Position numbers and translations under genes: made by a program. Below are positions 6,118 through 13,528 of a stretch of 13,668 bases of DNA, one piece after another (positions within the stretch are counted from its first letter, which is position 1; each line of letters opens with the position of its first letter). Origin of the DNA: Clostridia bacterium. GTDB lineage: Bacteria > Bacillota > Clostridia > Christensenellales > Borkfalkiaceae. The DNA is taken from positions 1 through 13,668 of the forward strand of contig CAAFZH010000123.1 in NCBI GenBank assembly GCA_900767495.1, given 5' to 3'. The notes beneath the pieces were generated by a model that did no database searches, had not been told where the DNA came from, and was given only the letters and a program-made list of their open reading frames with translations.

Positions 6118-7517
6118 TATATCTCACCGTTTTTAATTTTTTCTGCTTTTGCATAAGCGTCGGCTATAGTCCCCACGTTGAAAAACGCGTTCTCGGGCAG
6201 ATCGTCCGCCTCGCCGTTTACTATTTTTTCAAAACCATCGACGGTATCTTCGAGTTTTACGTAAACGCCCTTCAACCCCGAAAATCTTTCGGCAACGTGC
6301 GTGGGCTGCGATAAAAACTTTTGTATTTTTCTCGCGCGGTATACCGCCATTTTATCCTCTTCGGAAAGTTCTTCCATACCGAGTATGGCAATTACGTCCT
6401 GCAATTCCTTATACCTTTCGAGTATTTCTTTTACGCGCATTGCAACCGAATAATGCCTTTCGCCCACGGTCTTTATCTCCAGACTTCTCGACGAAGATTC
6501 GAGCGGATCTACCGCGGGATATATGCCCTGCTCGGCAATTTTTCTCGATAAAACCGTAGTCGCGTCCAAATGAGTGAAAGTCGTTGCGGGGGCGGGGTCG
6601 GTCAGATCGTCCGCCGGCACGTATACCGCCTGCACCGAAGTTATAGAACCGTTTTCGGTAGAGGTTATGCGCTCTTCGAGTTTGCCCGTTTCTTCCGCCA
6701 GAGTGGGTTGATAGCCGACTGCGGAAGGCATCCTTCCGAGCAGAGCCGAAACTTCGCTGCCCGCCTGAACGTAACGAAACACGTTATCTATGAAAAACAG
6801 CACGTCTTTATGCTCCTTATCCCTGAAATGCTCCGCCATCGTAAGTCCCGAAAAAGCCACGCGCATTCTCACGCCGGGCGCTTCGTTCATCTGTCCGAAA
6901 ACGAGCGCGGTTTTATCGAACACTCCGCTCTCTTTCATTTCGCCGAAGAGTTCGTTACCTTCTCTCGACCTTTCTCCCACGCCTGCGAAAACCGAATAGC
7001 CGCCGTGTACCATAGCCACGTTGTGGATAAGTTCCTGTATAAGCACGGTTTTACCCACGCCCGCGCCGCCGAACAAGCCTATTTTGCCGCCCTTTGCGTA
7101 AGGCGCGAGCAAGTCTATTACTTTTATGCCCGTTTCGAGTATTTCCGACGAGGACGATTGTTCGGTAAATTCGGGCGGTTTGCGATGTATGCTCGCGCGC
7201 TCGATATTCTCGTTAAGCGGCGTGCCGCCGTCTATCGTTTCGCCGAAAACGTTAAACATTCTGCCGAGAACGGCTTTACCTACGGGTACGGTTATCCCGC
7301 GATCGTCCGCCTGCACGGTCTGCCCCGCGTATAACCCCTCGCTTTCGGAAAGCATTATCGCCTTTACCGTGTTTTGATTTACGTGAGCGGCGACTTCGGC
7401 ATACCGCACCTTGCCGTCCGAATTTATTTTAAGCGCGGCGTTTAATCCGGGCAACTTGCCGTTTTCAAAAGTTGCCTCTATTACCGAGCCGTTTATTTTG
7501 GATATTTTTCCGTTCAT
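6117..7517 (-). CDS. atpD: ATP synthase F1 beta subunit
   Basis: The 466-residue catalytic subunit binds ADP/ATP at the alpha-beta interfaces. It has P-loop GGAGVGKT (150-157), catalytic Glu182 and Arg183 in GERSREGNE, Walker B FFIDN (241-245) and the segment GSEVSALLGRMPSAVGYQP (253-271). Tyr333 (GIYPAVDPLES) matches the adenine-packing tyrosine, and the lever region reads EELSEED (382-388) instead of the usual DELSEED. The IDN segment continues FRYVQAG where FRFTQAG is common, a mild variation. All catalytic residues I can place are intact, so the enzyme should be active. Its ATG overlaps the atpG stop by four bases (ATGA), and GGAG lies 9 bases upstream. Confidence 0.98.
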   Translation of the reverse strand: MNGKISKINGSVIEATFENGKLPGLNAALKINSDGKVRYAEVAAHVNQNTVKAIMLSESEGLYAGQTVQADDRGITVPVGKAVLGRMFNVFGETIDGGTPLNENIERASIHRKPPEFTEQSSSSEILETGIKVIDLLAPYAKGGKIGLFGGAGVGKTVLIQELIHNVAMVHGGYSVFAGVGERSREGNELFGEMKESGVFDKTALVFGQMNEAPGVRMRVAFSGLTMAEHFRDKEHKDVLFFIDNVFRYVQAGSEVSALLGRMPSAVGYQPTLAEETGKLEERITSTENGSITSVQAVYVPADDLTDPAPATTFTHLDATTVLSRKIAEQGIYPAVDPLESSSRSLEIKTVGERHYSVAMRVKEILERYKELQDVIAILGMEELSEEDKMAVYRARKIQKFLSQPTHVAERFSGLKGVYVKLEDTVDGFEKIVNGEADDLPENAFFNVGTIADAYAKAEKIKNGEI

Positions 7518-8392
7518 CTGAGTTTACTCCGTTGAAATTTCGCGCCCGAAGATATTTCGGCAATTTCCGTAGTTATTTCGTCCTGTCTTATGCGGTTGTA
7601 GTCGCGCGTTAAATCGGACAAAATACCGTCGGCGTTGTCGCTTGCCGATTTCATTGCGACAAGCCTTGCGTTTTGTTCCGCGCAGTAACTGTCCACGAGC
7701 GAACTGTAAACGTAGCCGCAGACGTAACTCGGCGCAAGGTTATCCAGGACCGCCTCACGCGAAGGCACGAACTCGAACTCCTCTTTGCTTTTGTCCTTTT
7801 CCGCTATAAATTCGGCGGTGTGAAAGGGCAAAATCCTCGTGGACTTTATAATTATTCCGCCGTCCGCCATATCCGTATACAGTATAAAAAGTTTGGAATA
7901 ATCGCCGTTTATAAAGCCTTCGAGCAAAATATCGGCGATTTTACGCGCCACGCCGAGCGTGGGACGGAGCGCGCCGAAAGTAAAATTCCGTTCCACCTTA
8001 TATCCCTTTGCGGCAAGGTATTCACGCCCTAAATTGCCCACGACGAAAAGTTTGGAATTCTCGTGCTTTTTAATTTCTGCCTCGGCGCGCTTTAACACGT
8101 TATGGTTATACGCGCCCGCCATACCTTTGTCGGCGGTTATCACGAGATAGCCGTAAGCCGCGTTTTTCAAGTGGTCGTTTTCGGGGTAGAGGTACTTACT
8201 GTCTATATGTTCCACGGTTTTGAATATAGACTTTATCTCCTTACGGATACCGTAAAAATACGGCGCGGTTTTTTCGAGTTCCTCTCTCGCCTTTTTAACC
8301 TTTGCCGACGATATGAGGTACAGCGCGCCCGTGATTTTACGCGTGTCGGAAACGCCCTTTATTCTGTTTTTTACCTCGGTTATTTCAGACAT
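7514..8392 (-). CDS. atpG: ATP synthase F1 gamma subunit
   Basis: This 292-residue subunit forms the rotating central shaft. The N-terminal helix carries the conserved pattern IKGVSDTRKITGALYLISSAK (11-31). The central Rossmann-like region includes ITADKGMAGAYN. The C-terminal helix (about 245-285; SASDNADGILSDLTRDYNRIRQDEITTEI) matches the family end. The tail finishes KFQRSKLR, where many homologs end in a short GGA-type tail. It overlaps the alpha gene by 13 bases and atpD by 4, consistent with translational coupling. Confidence 0.97.
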   Translation of the reverse strand: MSEITEVKNRIKGVSDTRKITGALYLISSAKVKKAREELEKTAPYFYGIRKEIKSIFKTVEHIDSKYLYPENDHLKNAAYGYLVITADKGMAGAYNHNVLKRAEAEIKKHENSKLFVVGNLGREYLAAKGYKVERNFTFGALRPTLGVARKIADILLEGFINGDYSKLFILYTDMADGGIIIKSTRILPFHTAEFIAEKDKSKEEFEFVPSREAVLDNLAPSYVCGYVYSSLVDSYCAEQNARLVAMKSASDNADGILSDLTRDYNRIRQDEITTEIAEISSGAKFQRSKLR

Positions 8393-10116
8393 TTCTCTTT
8401 TATAAACCTTTCCGCACCGCTCTTTATAACAGCCGCGTCGTCGTCCGAAAGGATCTTTCCGCTTTCTATATCAGAAACGACGCCCGAATATTTTTCGGCA
8501 AAGTACGGTAAAAATTCGTTAAAAAATCCGCGAATCGTCCCGCTTTTTAACCCCACGGTTATTTTTGCGAGCGAAACTACGAGAATTACTACTTCCTGCC
8601 ATTCGCTGTACGGTTTTTCGAGCGGCTGGACGAGAATTTCGGTAAGAGCCTTACCGAACTCGAATTGATTTTTGACCGACTCGTCCAGATCGCCCGAGAA
8701 CTGCGCGAAAGTTTTCATTTCGCGGTATTGAGCGAGTTCGAGCCTGAGCGAGCCGACCGCTTTTTTCATAGCCTTGGTCTGCGCGCTGCCGCCCACCCTC
8801 GAAACCGAAAGTCCCACGTTTACCGCAGGGCGTTGTCCCGATAAAAACAACTCGCTTTCCAGAAACAACTGTCCGTCGGTAATGGAAATGACGTTGGTGG
8901 GTATATACGCCGACACGTCGCCGCCGAGCGTTTCGACTATGGGCAACGCGGTTATACTGCCGCCGCCCTTTTCTTCGCTCAATTTAGCCGACCTTTCCAG
9001 AAGTCTTGAATGAAGATAGAATATATCCCCGGGGTACGCCTCGCGCCCCGGACTTCTGCCGAGCAACAAAGAGAGCGTTCTGTACGCCACGGCGTGTTTT
9101 GACAAATCGTCGTAAACGACGAGCACATCCTTGCCTTCGTGCATAAAATATTCCGATACGGCGCAAGCCGAAAACGGAGCGATATACTGCATAGGCGCGG
9201 ACTCCGCCGCCGAAGAAAACACCACTACGGTATACTCGAGCGCACCGTTTTCTTCAAGCGTTTTTACAAGCCTTTTTACCGTGCTTGCCTTTTGTCCCAC
9301 GGCGCAGTAAACGCAGATTACGTTTTTGCCCTTTTGGTTAAGAATAGCGTCTATCGCGAGGCTGGTTTTACCCGTCTGCCGGTCGCCCACGATAAGTTCA
9401 CGCTGACCTTTACCTATGGGGAACATAGCGTCCACGGTTAAAATACCCGTTTTAAGCGGTTCGTTTACGGGACTGCGGTCGATAATTGCGGGGGCGGGAC
9501 TTTCCACGGGCATATATCTTTCTATTGCGAACGAGCCTTTGCCGTCGATAGGTTCGCCGAGGGCGTTTATAACCCTGCCGATTATTTCGTCGGACACGCC
9601 GACGCCTGCGGTCTTGCCCGTTTTATAGACTTTTTCGCCCGCGTAGGAATTTTCGTCGTCGAACAGTATGCAACCCGCGCCGTTCTCGTTTAAATCGAGC
9701 GCAAGTCCTTTTTCGCCGCCGTCGAACGCGAGTATCTCGCCGTACTTAACGCCGTGCAGACCCGTAACCGCGGCGACTCCGTCCGCAACCGATTCCACCG
9801 TGCCGACTTCGCGCGCCTTTACGCGTGGTTGCCATTTTTCGACGGCATCTTTCACGAGCGATATATAGTCGTCCGAGGACTTATCCGTGCTTTCCGCAAC
9901 GAACTTCAATTCCCGTATAAACCCCTCGGGAGTGTTGTCGTAAACCTCGTTTAAAGCCTTTAAAATAAAGCCTTTTTTTACGGTTTCGTCTTTAACCCAC
10001 TTAACTTCCGCGAGGCGGTTATATTTGTTTTTTAAAAACGATTCGAGTTTTTCCTTTTGCTCGGCGGTAGGCTCGGTTAAAGATAAAAACTCGGCAATAA
10101 TGCGATTATCGTTCAT
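8380..10116 (-). CDS. atpA: ATP synthase delta C-terminal domain fused to alpha subunit
   Basis: This 578-residue protein contains a full alpha subunit (about 80-578): P-loop GDRQTGKT (244-251) and arginine finger R440 in SVSRVGGSAQ. Before it lie about 75 residues that resemble the C-terminal domain of the delta/OSCP subunit. TAEQKEKLESFLKNKYN (17-33) matches the delta helix. KWVKDETVKKGFILKALNEV (39-58) and YDNTPEGFIREL (59-70) match the VDPSLIGG...VIDGSVRGRLERL pattern. The delta N-terminal helical domain is absent, and no separate atpH exists. I chose the ATG at 10116 because GGAGA (10130-10126) fits it. It overlaps atpF by 11 bases; no stop or other Met occurs before the alpha domain (next Met is 202), and GTG at Val88 lacks a ribosome site. 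The fusion would tether the b-binding domain directly to alpha. Confidence 0.95.
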   Translation of the reverse strand: MNDNRIIAEFLSLTEPTAEQKEKLESFLKNKYNRLAEVKWVKDETVKKGFILKALNEVYDNTPEGFIRELKFVAESTDKSSDDYISLVKDAVEKWQPRVKAREVGTVESVADGVAAVTGLHGVKYGEILAFDGGEKGLALDLNENGAGCILFDDENSYAGEKVYKTGKTAGVGVSDEIIGRVINALGEPIDGKGSFAIERYMPVESPAPAIIDRSPVNEPLKTGILTVDAMFPIGKGQRELIVGDRQTGKTSLAIDAILNQKGKNVICVYCAVGQKASTVKRLVKTLEENGALEYTVVVFSSAAESAPMQYIAPFSACAVSEYFMHEGKDVLVVYDDLSKHAVAYRTLSLLLGRSPGREAYPGDIFYLHSRLLERSAKLSEEKGGGSITALPIVETLGGDVSAYIPTNVISITDGQLFLESELFLSGQRPAVNVGLSVSRVGGSAQTKAMKKAVGSLRLELAQYREMKTFAQFSGDLDESVKNQFEFGKALTEILVQPLEKPYSEWQEVVILVVSLAKITVGLKSGTIRGFFNEFLPYFAEKYSGVVSDIESGKILSDDDAAVIKSGAERFIKEKCLK

Positions 10117-10600
10117 CTTTGGTATTCTCCGACAAAAACGCGTCAATTGACAGGGACTTTTCGATTTTTTCCGTAGCCGCCGCGGCTATAACGTCCGCAA
10201 GTTCGTCTTTCGCCTTTTCCTCGGCGCGTTTTTTAATGTTTTCCGCCGCGTCGCCCGCCTTTTTGAGTATGACCGCGGACTCGTCCTCGGCGGATTTTAT
10301 TATGCGTTCGCTTTCCGCGCGCGCCTCGGATATAGCCGCGCGTTTTTTATCGGCTATTTCCTCGTCGGCTTGGCTTAAACGCTTTTCGTATTCGAGTTTG
10401 CTTTGCTCCGCCTCCGCCAAACGGGCGTTACTCCGCTCGTCCTGCTCGCGATAATGCGCCTCGCGCTTTTCCATAAACTTTTTTACGGGTTTATACAGCA
10501 AAAAGTACAGTATTAAAAAAAGCAAAACGAAGTTGAGTAAATGCAACGCTATTTGCTTAATATCTATATTCAGCGGAATTCCGCTTAAAAGATTGTACAT
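10106..10600 (-). CDS. atpF: ATP synthase Fo b subunit
   Basis: The 164-residue b subunit forms the peripheral stalk that holds F1 still. It has one N-terminal membrane helix (about 17-36) followed by YKPVKKFMEKRE (36-47), typical of b. A long, highly charged Ala/Glu/Lys coiled coil runs to about residue 150. Only one b-type gene is present, so a b2 homodimer is expected. Its C-terminal end would contact delta, here represented by the domain fused to alpha. AAGGTGA sits just before the ATG; it is 8 bases after atpE and overlaps the next gene by 11 bases. Confidence 0.95.
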   Translation of the reverse strand: MYNLLSGIPLNIDIKQIALHLLNFVLLFLILYFLLYKPVKKFMEKREAHYREQDERSNARLAEAEQSKLEYEKRLSQADEEIADKKRAAISEARAESERIIKSAEDESAVILKKAGDAAENIKKRAEEKAKDELADVIAAAATEKIEKSLSIDAFLSENTKDER

Positions 10601-10608
10601 ACTTCACC

Positions 10609-11025
10609 TTACAAAACGAATATGACGAGTATCGCCACGATAAGCGAGTAAATAATAGCCGTTTCTATAAAGACAAGACCGAGCATAAGTCCGGATTTTA
10701 TCTGCCCCGCCGCCTCGGGTTGACGAGCGATCGCCTCGTTGGACTTTCCTATCGCAATGCCCATTGCGAGCGCGCCGAGCGCGGCGGCAAGTCCTACCGC
10801 TATCGCCGCGGATAACGCCTTACTGCCTTTGGCGTCGTCCTGTGCGGACTGCTCGCCCTGTTCGGTCTGACCGGATTGTTCGGTCTGCTCGGTCAAAACG
10901 GTTATCTGCGGAATATTTCCTTCCTCGGCGCGAGCCGAAATACGAGTCGCGGGGACTATCGCAACGAGCGCGACGAGCGCAACGGCGAACAACAAAACCG
11001 AAACTTTCTTTACTGCTTTAAACAT
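10609..11025 (-). CDS. atpE: ATP synthase Fo c subunit with leader and TEQ linker
   Basis: The 138-residue protein is much longer than the usual 70-90 residue c subunit. Residues 1-33 look like a cleavable signal peptide (KAVKK, a hydrophobic core, then SARA before EEG). Residues about 34-68 are a polar low-complexity linker with TEQ-type repeats (45-62). The c hairpin occupies about 69-138: helix 1 is Gly/Ala rich, the polar loop is ARQPEA (100-105), and the ion-carrying Glu is E121 in FIETAIIYSL. T122 and Tyr126 resemble sodium-type c rings, but the glutamine expected in helix 1 of those rings aligns with Met88, so the coupling ion is uncertain. It overlaps atpB by 8 bases and has AGAGGT upstream. 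Confidence 0.94.
   Translation of the reverse strand: MFKAVKKVSVLLFAVALVALVAIVPATRISARAEEGNIPQITVLTEQTEQSGQTEQGEQSAQDDAKGSKALSAAIAVGLAAALGALAMGIAIGKSNEAIARQPEAAGQIKSGLMLGLVFIETAIIYSLIVAILVIFVL
10840..10893 (-). repeat. Short TEQ codon repeat in atpE
   Basis: This codes for residues 45-62 of the c subunit, where Thr/Ser/Gly-Glu-Gln triplets recur (TEQTEQ, then SGQTEQGEQ). The DNA shows imperfect 9-base periodicity. Such a repeat can expand or contract by slippage, so linker length may vary between strains. Confidence 0.6.
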
Positions 11026-11839
11026 TTTTTATTACCTCTTTATTTTTTACTTTTTTTTCGGAAACTTCGCCGTAGAAAAGCGAAGTGAGCATTGTAAGAA
11101 CGTACGCCTGGATAAGCGCGTGCAACAGCGTGAACAAAACGCCCACCACCACGGGCAAAACGAAGGAAGTCGCCGCGTAGTAATACACGAGTTCGGTTAC
11201 GAGTGCGCCCGACAAGAGCGCGCCGAACAAACGGAAACTCATAGAAACGGGTAATGAGAAATCTTTTAAAGTCTTTCCCACGCCCTTTACGCCGTTGGAA
11301 ATAAGTCCGCCGCCGAGTATTACGAGATACGATACGCACCCGAGCGTTATCGCACCGTTTATATCCGCCAACGGCGCGGGCAGAGATACCGACCGCCCGA
11401 GCGCGGTTACCGCCTGAAATCCGAACAATTCGAAAATCGTGCCGACGAAAATATACGCCGCGGCTGTGAAGATATACGCGCCCAAAAACTTATTCCTTTG
11501 CGGACTGCTGCCCTTTGCCATACCGTCGAAAGTTCCGACGGCGGTTTCGAGTACGCTCTGAAACTTATTCGGTACGAGCGTAAATCGCGGAATAACAAAA
11601 AGTCGCACTATAAGACAAAAAACGAGTATTATTCCCGTTACGGTGTACGCCGATATAAGCCCCGGGTTTACCTGCAATCCGAAAAAGTTTATCTTATCCG
11701 TTTCGTGCAACACCTCGTTGCGCATCGCATCGTTTATACTCTCGCCACCCGAATCGGACGGGACGAGGAATATCACCGCGAGCAGCGCGACGATAAGCGT
11801 TAAACAAACGCTTAAAACTACAGCCTTTTGTTTTTTCAT
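11018..11839 (-). CDS. atpB: ATP synthase Fo a subunit
   Basis: This 273-residue membrane protein provides the ion half-channels next to the c ring. The essential arginine is R203 in MSFRLFG (200-206), matching E. coli Arg210, and Q244 in ALIQAYVLTML matches Gln252. The E. coli Asn214 and Glu219 positions are Ala207 and Ala212. Compared with E. coli there is an extra N-terminal hydrophobic stretch (about 7-27) before the extracytoplasmic segment, followed by the usual five-helix core starting near 62. Its ATG overlaps the DUF1275 stop as ATGA, and GAGGTG lies within the end of that gene. Confidence 0.95.
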   Translation of the reverse strand: MKKQKAVVLSVCLTLIVALLAVIFLVPSDSGGESINDAMRNEVLHETDKINFFGLQVNPGLISAYTVTGIILVFCLIVRLFVIPRFTLVPNKFQSVLETAVGTFDGMAKGSSPQRNKFLGAYIFTAAAYIFVGTIFELFGFQAVTALGRSVSLPAPLADINGAITLGCVSYLVILGGGLISNGVKGVGKTLKDFSLPVSMSFRLFGALLSGALVTELVYYYAATSFVLPVVVGVLFTLLHALIQAYVLTMLTSLFYGEVSEKKVKNKEVIKNV

Positions 11840-12510
11840 TCTTTCACCTCATCGGTTCTGCCGAAAAACGCGAGCGACGCTATAAAAGTAAGACCCGCCG
11901 AGAAAATTATCGCGTAGTTTTTAAACGCACTCTGCAATAAATAACCCGCGCCCGCGCCGACCGCGAAAATAAACACTACCAAAATATACAAACCGAACCG
12001 CTTTAACGCCGCTTTCTCCTTCTGCGCGACTGCCGTTACGAGCGCGCCCGACGCCTTAACGATATTGCCTATGCACATCGTGCTTGCAAAATCGTTGCCG
12101 TAGATTTGGTCGAAAGTAAGCACCTGCACCGCGCACGCAAACGAAGTCAGCGCGTTGGCGTACAAATTCATACTCTGCGGCATAAACGCCACCGCAAGCA
12201 GTACGACCGACTCCGTTATAAGCGCGATCTGCTTCCAGAACACGACTTCGTTCTTTTTCAGAACGAAGAACAGCGTCTTTGCGATTATCGCGCCCAAAGC
12301 GAAAAACGTTACGGGTACGAGATATTTTACAACGCCGCCCGCGTCGCCGTTGACTATATTCACGCTTAAAAACACGATGTTGCCCGTCTGCGCGTTGGCA
12401 AACACTCCGTCGCGGCAAAAATACGAGTAAGCGTCCTGCAATCCGCCCGACAATATTATAAATATAAGCATCGGCAAAGACTGCGAAATTTCGTTTTTGG
12501 TTTTTTTCAT
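11836..12510 (-). CDS. DUF1275 (YoaK-like) membrane protein, first gene of the atp operon
   Basis: This 224-residue protein has about six hydrophobic segments. It carries the DUF1275 hallmark near its N-terminus: GGLQDAYSYF (22-31) followed by GVFANAQTGN (35-44). A second-half echo, STMCIGNIVKASGAL (143-157), fits the internal duplication of this family. The function of DUF1275 proteins is not established. I chose the ATG at 12510 because GGAAG lies just before it; an upstream ATG at 12543 would fall inside the promoter -10 box. The gene overlaps atpB by four bases, so it is co-transcribed and probably translationally coupled with the ATP synthase, in the place where atpI is often found. It does not look like AtpI in sequence or length. 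A role in Fo assembly or ion supply is only a guess from position. Confidence 0.85.
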   Translation of the reverse strand: MKKTKNEISQSLPMLIFIILSGGLQDAYSYFCRDGVFANAQTGNIVFLSVNIVNGDAGGVVKYLVPVTFFALGAIIAKTLFFVLKKNEVVFWKQIALITESVVLLAVAFMPQSMNLYANALTSFACAVQVLTFDQIYGNDFASTMCIGNIVKASGALVTAVAQKEKAALKRFGLYILVVFIFAVGAGAGYLLQSAFKNYAIIFSAGLTFIASLAFFGRTDEVKE

Positions 12511-12541
12511 AAAAACTTCCTTGACATATCCTGACGAATAC

Positions 12542-12570
12542 ATTATAATCTTTTTGCAACTATCTGTAAA
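12542..12570 (-). promoter_or_regulatory. Promoter of the DUF1275-atp operon
   Basis: On the minus strand, -35 TTTACA (12570-12565) and a perfect -10 TATAAT (12547-12542) are separated by exactly 17 bases. The predicted transcript starts about 25 bases before the ATG at 12510. One -35 mismatch makes this the best sigma-70-type promoter in the window. Confidence 0.75.
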
Positions 12571-12589
12571 ATGTATATTTGCAATAGTT
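12554..12589. promoter_or_regulatory. Candidate LysR binding region
   Basis: Two copies of the palindrome TTGCAA (12554-12559 and 12579-12584) lie 25 bp apart, about two and a half helical turns, flanking the operon -35 box. Overlapping them is the dyad AACTAT (12558-12563) / ATAGTT (12584-12589). LysR proteins typically bind spaced dyads in the promoter shared with a divergent target. Binding here is inferred. Confidence 0.45.
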
Positions 12590-12593
12590 AAGA

Positions 12594-12599
12594 TATAAT
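12594..12599 (+). promoter_or_regulatory. Candidate -10 box of the LysR gene
   Basis: A perfect TATAAT lies 20 bases before the LysR ATG, but no good -35 hexamer stands 16-18 bases upstream (ATGTAT or AATGTA). The promoter would be weak or would need help, and the leader would be very short. Confidence 0.4.
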
Positions 12600-12619
12600 T
12601 TTTATATGGTAAAGCGTAT

Positions 12620-13513
12620 ATGAACGTTAATTTCGAAAACTACAAGACTTTTTATTTCGTAGCCAAATTCGGCAACATAACCGCCGCCGCGGAGGCTCTC
12701 TATTCCGAACAGCCCAACGTAACGCGGACTATAAAAAATTTGGAAAAAGAACTCGGTTGCACGCTGTTTACCCGTTCCAACAAGGGCGTTACGCTTACGC
12801 CCGAGGGCGAAAAACTCTATCGCAGGGTTGCCATAGCCTACGAGCAGATAACCGCCGCCGAAGAAGAACTTTCGCGCTACAACGGTCTTAACGAAGGCAT
12901 CGTGCGCGTGGGCGTTTCGGAAACCGCCCTGCACGAGGTTTTGCTGCCCGCGCTCGTTAAATATCACGCGCTGTACCCTAAAATAAAGTTCAGTCTTATC
13001 AACCTTACCAACGCGCAGGCGATAGGCGCGGTTAAAAACCAAGCGGTGGATTTTGCGCTTATCGCAACGCCGTTCGATGAGGATAAAACGCTTAAAACGG
13101 TTACGATAAAAACTTTTCAGGACATAGTGGTCTGCGGCAAGCGATACAAATATCTGACGAGCGAAAAAGTCGGTTTCGAGGAGATTTTAAAGCATTGCGT
13201 AATAAGTCTTAACAAAACCACAAAAACTTACGAATATTACTTTAACCTTTTCCGCAGGCGCGGACTTAACTTTTCGCCCGACATAGAGGTTTCCACGTCC
13301 AACCAGATTCTGCCCATAGTAAAAAACAACCTCGGGATAGGTTTTGTACCCGAGTCGTTCGCCGAAAAGGAAATCGCCGACGGCGAAGTGTTTAAACTCG
13401 AAACCGAGGAAGAAATCGCCCCGCGCGAAATTTGCCTTATCAAGCGCAAGGACTTTTCGCTTTCCGTTGCCGCAAAAGAGTTGGAAAGCGTGCTGAAAAC
13501 CATAGCCGAATAG
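12620..13513 (+). CDS. LysR-family transcriptional regulator
   Basis: This 297-residue protein has the N-terminal LysR winged helix-turn-helix (about 4-62): FYFVAKFGNITAAAEALYSE (11-30), the recognition segment QPNVTRTIKNLEKELGCTLF (31-50) and the wing TRSNKGVTLTPEGEKL (51-66). A linker helix follows, then a periplasmic-binding-protein-like effector domain (about 90-297). The inducer cannot be read from sequence. It is divergent from the DUF1275-atp operon with about 109 bases between the two starts, the classic LysR layout, so it probably controls that operon and itself. The ribosome site is weak (GGTAAAG before the ATG). Codon use resembles the neighbouring genes. Confidence 0.92.
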   Translation: MNVNFENYKTFYFVAKFGNITAAAEALYSEQPNVTRTIKNLEKELGCTLFTRSNKGVTLTPEGEKLYRRVAIAYEQITAAEEELSRYNGLNEGIVRVGVSETALHEVLLPALVKYHALYPKIKFSLINLTNAQAIGAVKNQAVDFALIATPFDEDKTLKTVTIKTFQDIVVCGKRYKYLTSEKVGFEEILKHCVISLNKTTKTYEYYFNLFRRRGLNFSPDIEVSTSNQILPIVKNNLGIGFVPESFAEKEIADGEVFKLETEEEIAPREICLIKRKDFSLSVAAKELESVLKTIAE

Positions 13514-13528
13514 ACCGACGTATTATTT

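Noticed and set aside
6570..7334. 254-codon open frame on the plus strand opposite atpD
   Set aside because: It lies entirely within the highly conserved beta subunit gene; the product is His/Arg/Phe-rich and unrecognisable, as expected of an antisense shadow.
9800..9856. Separate internal start for an unfused alpha (GTG at Val88)
   Set aside because: No Shine-Dalgarno sequence precedes it and there is no stop between the delta-like part and alpha. It cannot be excluded without protein data.
10106..10146. Frameshifted or degraded atpH at the atpF/atpA junction
   Set aside because: atpF is of normal length and overlaps the fusion gene by only 11 bases, so no room remains for a broken delta N-terminal domain, and the delta-like part is in frame with alpha behind a good ribosome site.
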